Shown: positions 8,101 through 14,443 of the stretch, in pieces
How the letters are laid out: the number at the start of each line of letters is the position of its first letter
How positions within the stretch are numbered: position 1 is the first letter of the stretch
Assembly (NCBI GenBank): GCA_017529865.1
Contig: JAFXNA010000006.1
Coordinates: 1 to 64,000, forward strand
Direction of reading: 5' to 3'
Origin: Bacteroidaceae bacterium
GTDB lineage: Bacteria; Bacteroidota; Bacteroidia; Bacteroidales; Bacteroidaceae
DNA: 64,000 bases
Notes under the pieces: generated by a model
What the model saw: only the letters and a program-made list of their open reading frames with translations
What the model was told of the DNA's origin: nothing
Database searches by the model: none
Position numbers and translations under genes: made by a program

Positions 8101-8602
8101 ATGTAACTTCCGCGTCATGGGTAAGAAATTCGGTAAGATGATGAAAGCCGTAGCCGACGCAGTAAACGGCATGAGTCAGGCACAGATAGCCGAACTCGAG
8201 TCACAGGGACAGATTACCCTCAGCGCAGCAGGCGAACCAGCCGTTGTCGAACTCGCCGATGTCGACATTATGTCGCAAGACATCCCTGGATGGAGCGTAG
8301 CTAACGAAGGAACCGTGACTGTAGCCCTCGACATCACCGTAACACCAGAACTGAAGGTGGAAGGTAATGCCCGCAAGATCATTAAGCAGATACAGAACAT
8401 CCGCAAGTCATCGGGCTTCGAAATCACAGACCGCATCACCGTCCAGATTTCCGACTGCCCCGAAGTGCAAGACGTCCTTGCAGGCTTCAAGCAGAACATC
8501 GCTGCTCAGGTACTTGCCAACAGCATCGACATCGCCGACAACGACGGAGAGCTCATCAGTTTCGACGACTTCAAGGCAAAGATAAAAGTAGTGAAAGCGT
8601 GA
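5111..8602 (+). CDS. ileS: Isoleucyl-tRNA synthetase
   Basis: 1163 residues; charges tRNA-Ile in the cytoplasm. The HIGH-type signature GHPGIHH (about residue 55), GWDTHGLPVE, the editing-domain stretch WTTTPWTLPSN, the KMSKRLGN loop and the anticodon-binding region are all present. GWDTHGLPVE and the long C-terminal extension resemble the eukaryote-like class (IleRS2), in which many members are naturally mupirocin-tolerant; that is inference. In the editing domain, residues about 286-309 (LTPSLSQGEGD...LPLGETGEGF) are encoded by two back-to-back palindromic repeats with no frame disruption. It follows pyrI with a 1-base overlap and overlaps lspA by 4 bases. Confidence 0.97.
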   Translation: MKKFQERSKLNLSEVNNEVLAQWNAEDVFHKSISEREGFPEFIFFEGPPSANGHPGIHHVMGRTIKDTFLRYKTMQGFQVKRKAGWDTHGLPVELSVEKSLGITKEDIGKKISVDDYNRACRENVMMYTNEWTELTDKMGYWVDLEHPYITYDNKYIETLWYLLKQLYNKGLLYKGYTIQPYSPAAGTGLSSHELNQPGCYRDVKDTTVTAQFRVLDNPESLENPEKLPVYILAWTTTPWTLPSNTALCVGPKIDYVAVKGKNPYSGEEAIYIIAEARMGAYFQNLTPSLSQGEGDSDHLPLGETGEGFQILWRGKGSDLLGIEYEQLFPWVKPCALENDKVVDKSADAFRVIPGDYVTTEDGTGIVHIAPTFGADDAKVAKDAGIPSLFIIDKAGDTRPMVDFTGKYFVKDDMNEEFVSTCVNESYWKHSGDYVKNAYDPKYNIGGKYDEKAASKDMDLNVIMCLEMKEEGTAFKIEKHVHNYPHCWRTDKPVLYYPLDSWFIRSTAKKDRMFELNQTIKWKPESTGTGRFGKWLENLNDWNLSRSRYWGTPLPIWRNRDTREEICIGSVEELYNEIEKAVAAGVMASNPLKEKGFVPGDMSQENYDKIDLHRPYVDDIKLVSESGNVLTRELDLIDVWFDSGAMPYAQVHYPFENRDLIDKGKAFPADFIAEGVDQTRGWFFTLHAIATMAFDSVAFKTVISNGLVLDKNGIKMSKRLGNVINPFECIGTYGADAVRWYMITNSSPWDNLSFDPEGVKEVTSSFFIKLQQAYAFFTMYANVDGFEYKEADIAYADRPDFDRWLLSELNDLVKNVQTYLDDFDPTPAGRLIQRFVIDFLSNWYIRLNKPRFWAGEMTADKLSAYQTLYTCLDTLSRLIAPISPFYADQLFRDLNAVTRKDTSTSVHLAKFPTYTEAYIDSELNEAMQAAMDVTSMGLSIRKKVKIPVIQALQAIAIPDTDPLFSSRIERMKDIITKEVNVKELQLMDGAKLVKSVKCNFRVMGKKFGKMMKAVADAVNGMSQAQIAELESQGQITLSAAGEPAVVELADVDIMSQDIPGWSVANEGTVTVALDITVTPELKVEGNARKIIKQIQNIRKSSGFEITDRITVQISDCPEVQDVLAGFKQNIAAQVLANSIDIADNDGELISFDDFKAKIKVVKA
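5966..6036 (+). repeat. Two in-frame palindromic repeats inside ileS
   Basis: The first copy (5966-5997) pairs CCCTCTCC with GGAGAGGG. The second (6007-6036) pairs TCTCCCC with GGGGAGA and is followed by CAGGAGAGGGG. Together they add about 24 residues to the editing domain without shifting the frame. Confidence 0.85.
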
Positions 8603-9318
8603 ACAAGAAGCAAGTTATCATCAGCATCGCCATCATCGTGTTGGTACTCATCATCGACCAGATTATCAAGGTTGAGGTGAAAACCAACATGACGTTGGGG
8701 CAGCACATCCCCATTACCAGCTGGTTTCAGATTGCCTTTGTCGAAAACAACGGCATGGCATTCGGTATGTCGATAGGTAGCAAACTGCTACTCACCACGT
8801 TCCGCATCATCACCGTCGGATTCCTCATGTGGTACATCCTGCGGCTCACCCGACGACAGTTCCAAACGGGCTTCATCGTGTGCCTATCGATGATTATAGC
8901 AGGTGCCATCGGTAACATCATCGACTGTATCTTCTACGGGGAAATCTTCACCCAGTCAACCCACGTCGACATCGCACAACTTGTTCCTTGGGGCGAAGGC
9001 TACGGAAGTGTGCTCGAAGGCCGAGTGGTCGATATGTTCTACTTCCCGCTCATCGAGTCGGACATGCCCGGCTGGACATGGTTGAACGACATTCCCCTCA
9101 TCCCCAACGCCTATGAACATTGCATCTTCTTCAGCCCTGTGTTCAACTTTGCCGATGCCAACATCAGCGTGGGTGTCGTCATCCTCATCCTCTTCTATCG
9201 GAAGACCTTGAGTAGATGTCTGAATGGGAAGACTACCCCAACCCTCCCTGAAGAGAAGGAGGAGTCAACAGAAACCATAGAGCAAAGCGATAACTTAGTA
9301 TCTTCAGAATGCGAATAA
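8599..9318 (+). CDS. lspA: Lipoprotein signal peptidase (signal peptidase II)
   Basis: 239 residues, longer than the 160-210 typical of the family. Inner-membrane aspartyl protease that cleaves the signal peptide of diacylated prolipoproteins. It shows an N-terminal membrane segment, the conserved VENNGMAFGM loop, AGAIGNIIDC (first catalytic Asp), GRVVDMFYFPL and VFNFADANIS (second catalytic Asp), and a final membrane helix. The start is GTG, sharing GTGA with the ileS stop. The last 30 residues (TTPTLPEEKEES...) are a hydrophilic tail partly made from a CCTCC...GGAGG repeat variant. The DUF4296 lipoprotein starts within the 3' end. In Bacteroides a dksA-like gene commonly lies between ileS and lspA; it is absent here. 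Confidence 0.95.
   Translation: MNKKQVIISIAIIVLVLIIDQIIKVEVKTNMTLGQHIPITSWFQIAFVENNGMAFGMSIGSKLLLTTFRIITVGFLMWYILRLTRRQFQTGFIVCLSMIIAGAIGNIIDCIFYGEIFTQSTHVDIAQLVPWGEGYGSVLEGRVVDMFYFPLIESDMPGWTWLNDIPLIPNAYEHCIFFSPVFNFADANISVGVVILILFYRKTLSRCLNGKTTPTLPEEKEESTETIEQSDNLVSSECE
9232..9264 (+). repeat. Degenerate palindromic repeat at the lspA 3' end
   Basis: ACTACCCCAACCCTCC pairs loosely with GGAGG across a CTGAAGAGAA loop. Translated as TTPTLPEEKEE. A diverged member of the family, and less certain than the other copies. Confidence 0.5.
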
Positions 9319-10364
9319 AGAATAGGACACATCAGCGATTCCATCTATGTTCTCCCCTTAGAGTGGGAGTTAGAGGGGGTCTTTTTGCCTTCCTCTTCAT
9401 GTTGCTTTCCTGCGAAGACAAGCCCGACGGCCTATTGTCAAAGGGCAAGATGGAAGATGTGCTCTACGACTACCACATTGCACAATACATGGCATCCAGT
9501 CTGCCGTTCGAGGAACGTTATCAGTCGTACCTCTATGTCGACGCTGTATTCGAGAAACACGGCATCACCGAGGCACAATTCGACTCCTCGCTCGTCTACT
9601 ATAACCGCCATACCGACGAAATACGTGACATCTATGAACACGTGCAGCGCAAACTCGAAGACTTTGATGCCGAACTCCAACTCCAAAGCGGAAGTAACGA
9701 AATCCGTGCCTCCTTCACCCTCGGAGGTGACACCGCTGACATCTGGTCGGGACGTCGCATGATGGTGCTGCGCAACAATCCATATCTCAACAAAGAGACC
9801 TTCGTCATCCATGCCGACACATCGTTCCATCTGAACGACCGCTTCCTTCTGGCACTCGATGTCGACTTCATCCGTGAAGACCAGAACAACCGCGACAACA
9901 ACGTCACAGCATGTCTCGCAGTCCATTTTAAAGACGGAAAGGTCATCAGCAATGTCCGCTCGTCGAACTTCCCAGTCCGCATAGACTTGGAATTGAACCC
10001 ATCCGACATGAAAGAAGTGGACTACCTCTCTGGCTATTTCCTCTTCCAAGGCGACTACAACAACCTTCGTGCTCTTGGCATCGTACGTGACATCATGCTC
10101 TATCGATACCACACCACCAGCATCGCTAACTCAGCAGCCGATGGTGACTCTCTCAATATTGCAGGCGAAGACTCCATCCGCCTTGACTCCATCTCTATCG
10201 ACACTACAGGTGGCATTCCACGGCCTAAAGTTCATAGCAAGCGACTCTCACCAGACGACCTGCGTGAACTGAGCATCGACGAAAAGCCAAGCACACAAAT
10301 ACGTACAGCACCAGCCGTACGTACACCAAACTCTATCGGTCCAAGCCGAAGAAAAAAGAAGTGA
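9309..10364 (+). CDS. DUF4296 family lipoprotein
   Basis: 351 residues. Starts inside the lspA 3' end (10-base overlap). Signal peptide of the lipoprotein class: hydrophobic LFAFLFMLLSC with the predicted acylated Cys35, then acidic residues (EDKPDG). The mature N terminus (MEDVLYDYHIAQYMAS ... FEKHGITEAQFDSSLVYY) is the DUF4296 signature found beside lspA in Bacteroidetes; function unknown. The C-terminal 70 residues are polar and end in RRKKK. The residues before the signal core (CSPLRVGVRGG) are the translation of a palindromic repeat, so the n-region of the signal peptide appears to be repeat-derived. Presumably a membrane-anchored envelope protein. Confidence 0.85.
   Translation: MRIKNRTHQRFHLCSPLRVGVRGGLFAFLFMLLSCEDKPDGLLSKGKMEDVLYDYHIAQYMASSLPFEERYQSYLYVDAVFEKHGITEAQFDSSLVYYNRHTDEIRDIYEHVQRKLEDFDAELQLQSGSNEIRASFTLGGDTADIWSGRRMMVLRNNPYLNKETFVIHADTSFHLNDRFLLALDVDFIREDQNNRDNNVTACLAVHFKDGKVISNVRSSNFPVRIDLELNPSDMKEVDYLSGYFLFQGDYNNLRALGIVRDIMLYRYHTTSIANSAADGDSLNIAGEDSIRLDSISIDTTGGIPRPKVHSKRLSPDDLRELSIDEKPSTQIRTAPAVRTPNSIGPSRRKKK
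9351..9382 (+). repeat. In-frame palindromic repeat in the DUF4296 signal peptide
   Basis: TCTCCCCTTAGAGTGGGAGT followed by TAGAGGGGGTCT. Translated as CSPLRVGVRGGL directly ahead of the hydrophobic core. It resembles the CTCCCCCTCTAAGGGGAGA type of spacer copy, with a few substitutions. Confidence 0.7.
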
Positions 10365-10368
10365 AAAA

Positions 10369-10548
10369 ATGCGTTTAGCCGCAAGTAAAGTAATCATCGA
10401 TGGAGAGCGATTCACCAATCATGTGGTGGAAATCGTAGATGATGTCCTTGAGAACCATTATCCCCTCACTCAAGAACTACCCCACACGCAGTGGCTCCGT
10501 ACACTTGTGATAGAAAAAGGGCGACTCGTCCATGCTGAGCAGCTATAG
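10369..10548 (+). CDS. Small conserved-looking hypothetical protein, 59 residues
   Basis: ATG at 10369, five bases after the DUF4296 stop, ending with TAG at 10546-10548. The product begins MRLAASKVIIDGERF and ends LVIEKGRLVHAEQL. It has an even amino acid mix, alternating polar and hydrophobic strands (VVEIVDD, WLRTLVIEKGRL) and no membrane segment or signal peptide. Position, strand and codon use fit the last gene of the pyrB operon. I do not recognise a family with confidence. The sequence around the start codon resembles the AAAAATGCGTTTAAGCC end of a dispersed repeat, which is a reason for some caution about the exact start. Confidence 0.65.
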   Translation: MRLAASKVIIDGERFTNHVVEIVDDVLENHYPLTQELPHTQWLRTLVIEKGRLVHAEQL

Positions 10549-10569
10549 TCGATTGCCCTTCACGATCCG

Positions 10570-11004
10570 TTAATACCATCCACCCCGTCCCTTTTTCTTG
10601 TGCCCATAACCATATGCCCTACTGGAAGGGTTGAACGGCATGTAGGCAATATCGGGCATGAAGTTGATGGTGTAGTCCTGTTCGGAATGATAGACTACGC
10701 CGATAGCATCGATATGCATATCCATGTCGAGGTGGTAAATATTCTGATAACGATAGATAGCTCGCACAATATTGCGGAGCTTGGCATCGTTGATGGCTTG
10801 CTCGGGACGACCATAGACGTCGCTGACTCGACTGCGAGTCTTCACCTCGATAAAGTGGAGCTGGTTGTCCTTAGTTGCCACAATGTCCAACTCACACCCC
10901 TTGTGAAGGTTCCAGTTGCGATGGAGGATGCGATAGCCCTGCTTCATAAGATAGTCGGCTGCGAGTTCCTCACCATTCTGTCCTAAATCCCAAGTTGTGC
11001 TCAT
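10570..11004 (-). CDS. yraN: YraN family (UPF0102) putative endonuclease
   Basis: 144 residues with the restriction-endonuclease-like YraN core: GQNGEELAADYLMKQGYRIL, the acidic CELDIVA, and FIEVKTRS (the E-x-K of a PD-(D/E)XK fold). The family is near-universal in bacteria and thought to act on DNA, possibly Holliday-junction-like structures, but its role is not settled. The C terminus carries a basic, glycine-rich end (GHKKKGRGGWY). It is convergent with the pyrB operon, with 21 bases between it and the 59-residue gene. A -7 box (CAAAGATA on the plus strand, 11036-11043) lies about 30 bases upstream. Confidence 0.9.
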   Translation of the reverse strand: MSTTWDLGQNGEELAADYLMKQGYRILHRNWNLHKGCELDIVATKDNQLHFIEVKTRSRVSDVYGRPEQAINDAKLRNIVRAIYRYQNIYHLDMDMHIDAIGVVYHSEQDYTINFMPDIAYMPFNPSSRAYGYGHKKKGRGGWY

Positions 11005-11035
11005 ACAATCGATTCGTTTTTTCTTATTTACTATG

Positions 11036-11043
11036 CAAAGATA
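11036..11043 (-). promoter_or_regulatory. -7 promoter box of yraN
   Basis: TATCTTTG on the minus strand, ending about 32 bases before the ATG. No good -33 TTTG box is visible at the expected distance. Confidence 0.5.
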
Positions 11044-11059
11044 GTAAATAAAAGTAAAA

Positions 11060-11077
11060 GTGAAGAGTGAAGAGTGA
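11060..11077. repeat. GTGAAGA tandem repeat shared with addB
   Basis: The 18 bases GTGAAGAGTGAAGAGTGA occur here between genes, and again as an exact reverse complement inside the addB reading frame at 24723-24740. Confidence 0.75.
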
Positions 11078-11137
11078 AAAAAAGTTGTTTTTTACAAAAA
11101 ACTAACAACTAACCGCTAAATTCTAAACTATTTTTAC

Positions 11138-11145
11138 TAACTTTG
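11138..11145 (+). promoter_or_regulatory. -7 promoter box of the DUF1846 gene
   Basis: TAACTTTG, 42 bases before the ATG. The -33 region is replaced by simple repeat (AACTAACAACTAACC) without a clear TTTG. Confidence 0.5.
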
Positions 11146-11187
11146 TAACCCGTATTCATAACGCATAATTAGGAAAGGAAAACAAAG

Positions 11188-12654
11188 ATGAAATACGGAT
11201 TTGATAACGAGAAATACGTTAAAATTCAATCGGAACATATCAAGGAGCGCATTGCTCAGTTTGGTAACAAACTGTACTTGGAATTGGGTGGTAAGTTGTT
11301 CGACGACCACCATGCGAGCCGCGTGCTGCCTGGATTCCAACCGGACAGTAAACTGAAGATGTTGCAGCAGCTGAGTGACAGCGCTGAAATCGTGATTGTC
11401 ATTAGTGCGGTAGACATCGAGAAACAGAAGGTGCGTGGCGACTTGGGTATCACATACGACATGGATGTGCTGCGCCTGCGCGAGGAGTTCCAGAAGCGTG
11501 GATTCCTGGTGAGTAGTGTGGTCATCACTCACTATAACGGCCAGGGATCGGCTGATGCGTTCAGCCACAAACTGACGAGAATGGGCATCCGTTCGTACTT
11601 CCACTACACGATCGAGGGCTACCCATCGAATGTGTCGCTGATTGACTCTGACGAAGGTTTCGGCCGTAACGACTATGTGGAGACAACGCGTCCGTTGGTC
11701 ATCGTGACGGCTCCAGGTCCTGGTAGCGGTAAGATGGCTGTATGTCTGAGTCAGTTGTATCAGGAGCACCAACGTGGCATCGAAGCGGGTTATGCGAAAT
11801 TTGAAACATTCCCTGTGTGGAACCTGCCGCTGAAGCATCCTGTGAACATCGCGTACGAAGCTGCTACCGCTGACCTGAACGACGTGAACATGATCGACCC
11901 GTTCCACTACGAGGCATACGGCAAGATTGCCATCAATTATAACCGCGATATTGAGATATTCCCAGTATTGGATGCCTTGTTCGAAGGCATCTACGGACAG
12001 AATCCTTACAAGTCGCCAACGGATATGGGTGTGAATATGGTAGGATTCTGCATCTCAGACGATGAGGTTTGTCAGGATGCCTCGAAGAATGAAATCATCC
12101 GTCGCTACTACACGGCCTTGAACCACTTGGCAAACGGCGAAGGTAATGACAGCGAGGTAAGCAAGATTGCCCTCCTCTTCAAGCAGGCGAACATCAACAG
12201 CGCCTACCGTAAGACCACCGTAGCGGCAAAGGAGCGTAAGGAGCAATCGTTAGGCAAAGCATGTGCTGCCATCGAACTGGCCGACGGTACCATCATCACA
12301 GCAGAAGAGAGTCCGCTGTTAGGTCCGAGTGCGGCCTTGATTCTCAATGCCACGAAACATCTGGCTGGCATCGACCATACCCTAAAGCTGATTCCGCAAG
12401 ACCTGATTGAGCCGATTCAGAAGACAAAGACAGAGTATCTCGGGGGAAACAACCCACGTCTGCATACCGATGAGGTGCTCGTAGCCCTGTCGGTACTCAG
12501 TCCCCACGACGAGAACTGCCGCATGGCCCTCGAGAGTCTGCCACAACTGCGTGGCTGTCAGGCTCATTGCACCGTGATGCTTTCGGAGGTAGACCGCAAG
12601 ATATTCAAGAAGCTAGGTGTCGGACTGACTTGTGATCCAGTGAAGAAAAGATGA
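11188..12654 (+). CDS. DUF1846 domain-containing protein
   Basis: 488 residues, full length for DUF1846. Begins MKYGFDNEKYVKIQSEHI and contains LELGGKLFDDHHASRVLPGF and the glycine-rich VTAPGPGSGKMAVCLSQL (about residue 175), which looks like a phosphate-binding loop. Structures of family members show a nucleotide-binding-like cytoplasmic protein, but no accepted reaction is known to me. The spacer to the GH25 gene carries a palindromic repeat, beginning 4 bases after the stop. Its promoter is probably the TAACTTTG box at 11138. Confidence is high for the family and low for the function. Confidence 0.9.
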   Translation: MKYGFDNEKYVKIQSEHIKERIAQFGNKLYLELGGKLFDDHHASRVLPGFQPDSKLKMLQQLSDSAEIVIVISAVDIEKQKVRGDLGITYDMDVLRLREEFQKRGFLVSSVVITHYNGQGSADAFSHKLTRMGIRSYFHYTIEGYPSNVSLIDSDEGFGRNDYVETTRPLVIVTAPGPGSGKMAVCLSQLYQEHQRGIEAGYAKFETFPVWNLPLKHPVNIAYEAATADLNDVNMIDPFHYEAYGKIAINYNRDIEIFPVLDALFEGIYGQNPYKSPTDMGVNMVGFCISDDEVCQDASKNEIIRRYYTALNHLANGEGNDSEVSKIALLFKQANINSAYRKTTVAAKERKEQSLGKACAAIELADGTIITAEESPLLGPSAALILNATKHLAGIDHTLKLIPQDLIEPIQKTKTEYLGGNNPRLHTDEVLVALSVLSPHDENCRMALESLPQLRGCQAHCTVMLSEVDRKIFKKLGVGLTCDPVKKR

Positions 12655-12658
12655 TGAA

Positions 12659-12692
12659 GACCCCCTCCCCGCTCCCCCTCTATGGGGAGAGT
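12659..12692 (+). repeat. Palindromic repeat in the DUF1846-GH25 spacer
   Basis: GACCCCCTCCCCGCTCCCCC, a TCTAT loop, then GGGGAGAGT. One base differs from the copy at 4528-4561. It begins 4 bases after the upstream stop codon, as that copy does. Confidence 0.85.
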
Positions 12693-12708
12693 AGAATGAG
12701 ACATAAAC

Positions 12709-13527
12709 ATGAAGCTATACCGAATACTTATCATATTGCTGACGCTTTGCATTGCCTCCCCCACTTTCGCCATCAAGAAAAAGAAGGTGAAGAAGGGTGA
12801 GGTGACGTTAGTTGGTGCACCTGAACCAGATGCGCCTGCAAGCACGTTCAAGGCAATCCCCGACTTGGAGCCGCATAAACGGAAGCAACCGGTAATTGGA
12901 TTGCTTGGCGGGGAAGGCGACCATCTGCATGGTATCGATGTGAGCCACTATCAGGGACGCATTGATTGGCGCGCGGTAGCGAAGAGCAAGGAGGTGGGAT
13001 ATGTATACATCAAGGCGACGGAATCGAACTACATGGTGGACGACACATACGAGTACAACCTCGCGGAGGCTCGCCGGAACGGTATCAAAGCCGGTAGCTA
13101 TCACTTCTTCCGCCCGGGTGTATCGGCTGCAGGACAGTTCGCACTCTTCAAGCGGGTCATCGATAAACGCAAACAGGATTTGTTGCCTCTTATCGATGTA
13201 GAAGTGACAGGCGGTGTATCAATAGCAACCCTCCATAGTCGCCTGCAGGAGTTTCTGAAACTGGTGACAGAAGAATACGGAAGGCGTCCCGTCATCTATA
13301 CAGGTCGCAACTTCTACAACAAATACTTCGCCGAATATGACTTCTACAAACCCTATCTGTTCATGATTGCGATGTACAACACGGATGAACAGCCGGAACT
13401 AATCAATGGCGAAGATTATGTGATTTGGCAGTATTCGAGCAAGGGACGCATCAATGGCATTCGTGGTGATGTGGACCAAAGTAGGTTTGTAGGAAGACAT
13501 ACATTGAGTGAGATATTGTATAAATAA
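12709..13527 (+). CDS. Glycoside hydrolase family 25 lysozyme-like protein, secreted
   Basis: 272 residues. Signal peptide MKLYRILIILLTLCIASPTFA, then a lysine-rich segment (IKKKKVKKGE). The GH25 barrel begins at GIDVSHYQGRIDW (first catalytic-site Asp) and includes YIKATES, AGSYHFFRPG, PLIDVEV (Asp-x-Glu pair), YTGRNFYN and WQYSSKGRINGIRGDVDQ. The family cleaves the N-acetylmuramic acid-beta-1,4-N-acetylglucosamine bond of peptidoglycan, so the protein probably acts in the periplasm on the cell's own wall. The next gene, a DUF1460 amidase-like protein, is also a wall enzyme candidate, suggesting a small wall-remodelling pair. Palindromic repeats precede and follow it. Confidence 0.92.
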   Translation: MKLYRILIILLTLCIASPTFAIKKKKVKKGEVTLVGAPEPDAPASTFKAIPDLEPHKRKQPVIGLLGGEGDHLHGIDVSHYQGRIDWRAVAKSKEVGYVYIKATESNYMVDDTYEYNLAEARRNGIKAGSYHFFRPGVSAAGQFALFKRVIDKRKQDLLPLIDVEVTGGVSIATLHSRLQEFLKLVTEEYGRRPVIYTGRNFYNKYFAEYDFYKPYLFMIAMYNTDEQPELINGEDYVIWQYSSKGRINGIRGDVDQSRFVGRHTLSEILYK

Positions 13528-13528
13528 A

Positions 13529-13572
13529 GACCCCCTCTGCCCTTTGGGCATCTCCCCCTCTAAGGGGAGAAT
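13529..13572 (+). repeat. Palindromic repeat in the GH25-DUF1460 spacer
   Basis: Two nested hairpins: GCCCTTTGGGC, and CTCCCCCTCTAAGGGGAG. It begins GACCCCCTCTGCCC immediately after the GH25 stop. A variant of the 4528 and 12659 copies with a longer middle. Confidence 0.8.
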
Positions 13573-13582
13573 TTAATGATAT

Positions 13583-14443
13583 ATGAAACTTATCAATTGT
13601 TTATTAATATGGTGCTGGGCGCTGATTGGAATCGCCCAATCGGTAGAGTACACAGCTGCCGACAGTATTCGTATCGAACAGTTATTAAAGCAGGCTCAAA
13701 GGGAGAAACCGGAGAATGTAATGATGTATTTCGGCAAGCAGTTCCTGGGTGTGCCATATGTGGGACACACATTGGAAGAAGGCGACAAAGAACACCTTAT
13801 TATTAATACACGCGGATTAGATTGTACCACTTTCGTGGAGAACGTGTTGGCACTATACTTATGTTATCACGCAAAGGCATCCAGCTTTCAAGCATTCTGT
13901 GACCAACTGCGCACGATACGCTATCGAGGAGGAAAACTGACCGACTACACTTCACGTTTGCATTATTTCACCTGGTGGGGCGAGGACAATGAAAAGATGG
14001 GGCTGGTGAAGGCTGTAGATACCGGGAATTTTCCCTTCACGGCGACCCAGCGGCTCAACATCAACTACATGACGACCCACCCTACCGCCTACAAACACCT
14101 CAAAGCCAATCCACAGTTCGTAAAGGTGATTGCGGCACAGGAGAAGGCGAGCAACGGAAAAACATACCGATATATCCCCAAAGCATTGCTAAACCGCTCA
14201 GAGCAGGAGCTGTCATGCATCCATACCGGCGACATCGTATCGCTGATTACAAAGAAGGCTGGTCTTGACACCAGCCATGTAGGAATTGCAGTTTGGCAGA
14301 AAGGGAAACTCCACCTCATGCACGCCTCATCCCTCAATATGAAGGTGATTCTTGACCCAACAACCTTCTACGACTATGGGCAACGCCAAACCTCGATGCT
14401 GGGCATCAGGGTATACCGCCCTATTGGAGGTCAACAACCGTAA
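13583..14443 (+). CDS. DUF1460 family, N-acetylmuramoyl-L-alanine amidase-like protein
   Basis: 286 residues. A short hydrophobic N terminus (LINCLLIWCWALIGIAQS) looks like a signal peptide. The DUF1460 core has an NlpC/P60-like papain fold: the catalytic Cys is in GLDCTTFVEN, a His in DTSHVGIAV. The hallmark RIRYRGG-type segment (TIRYRGGKLTDYTSRLHY) is present. Members from Bacteroides have been linked to amidase activity on muropeptides, so it likely trims or recycles peptidoglycan in the periplasm together with the upstream GH25 enzyme. The last 23 bases overlap the 3' end of mutS2 on the opposite strand, with no terminator visible between the convergent genes. Confidence 0.88.
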   Translation: MKLINCLLIWCWALIGIAQSVEYTAADSIRIEQLLKQAQREKPENVMMYFGKQFLGVPYVGHTLEEGDKEHLIINTRGLDCTTFVENVLALYLCYHAKASSFQAFCDQLRTIRYRGGKLTDYTSRLHYFTWWGEDNEKMGLVKAVDTGNFPFTATQRLNINYMTTHPTAYKHLKANPQFVKVIAAQEKASNGKTYRYIPKALLNRSEQELSCIHTGDIVSLITKKAGLDTSHVGIAVWQKGKLHLMHASSLNMKVILDPTTFYDYGQRQTSMLGIRVYRPIGGQQP

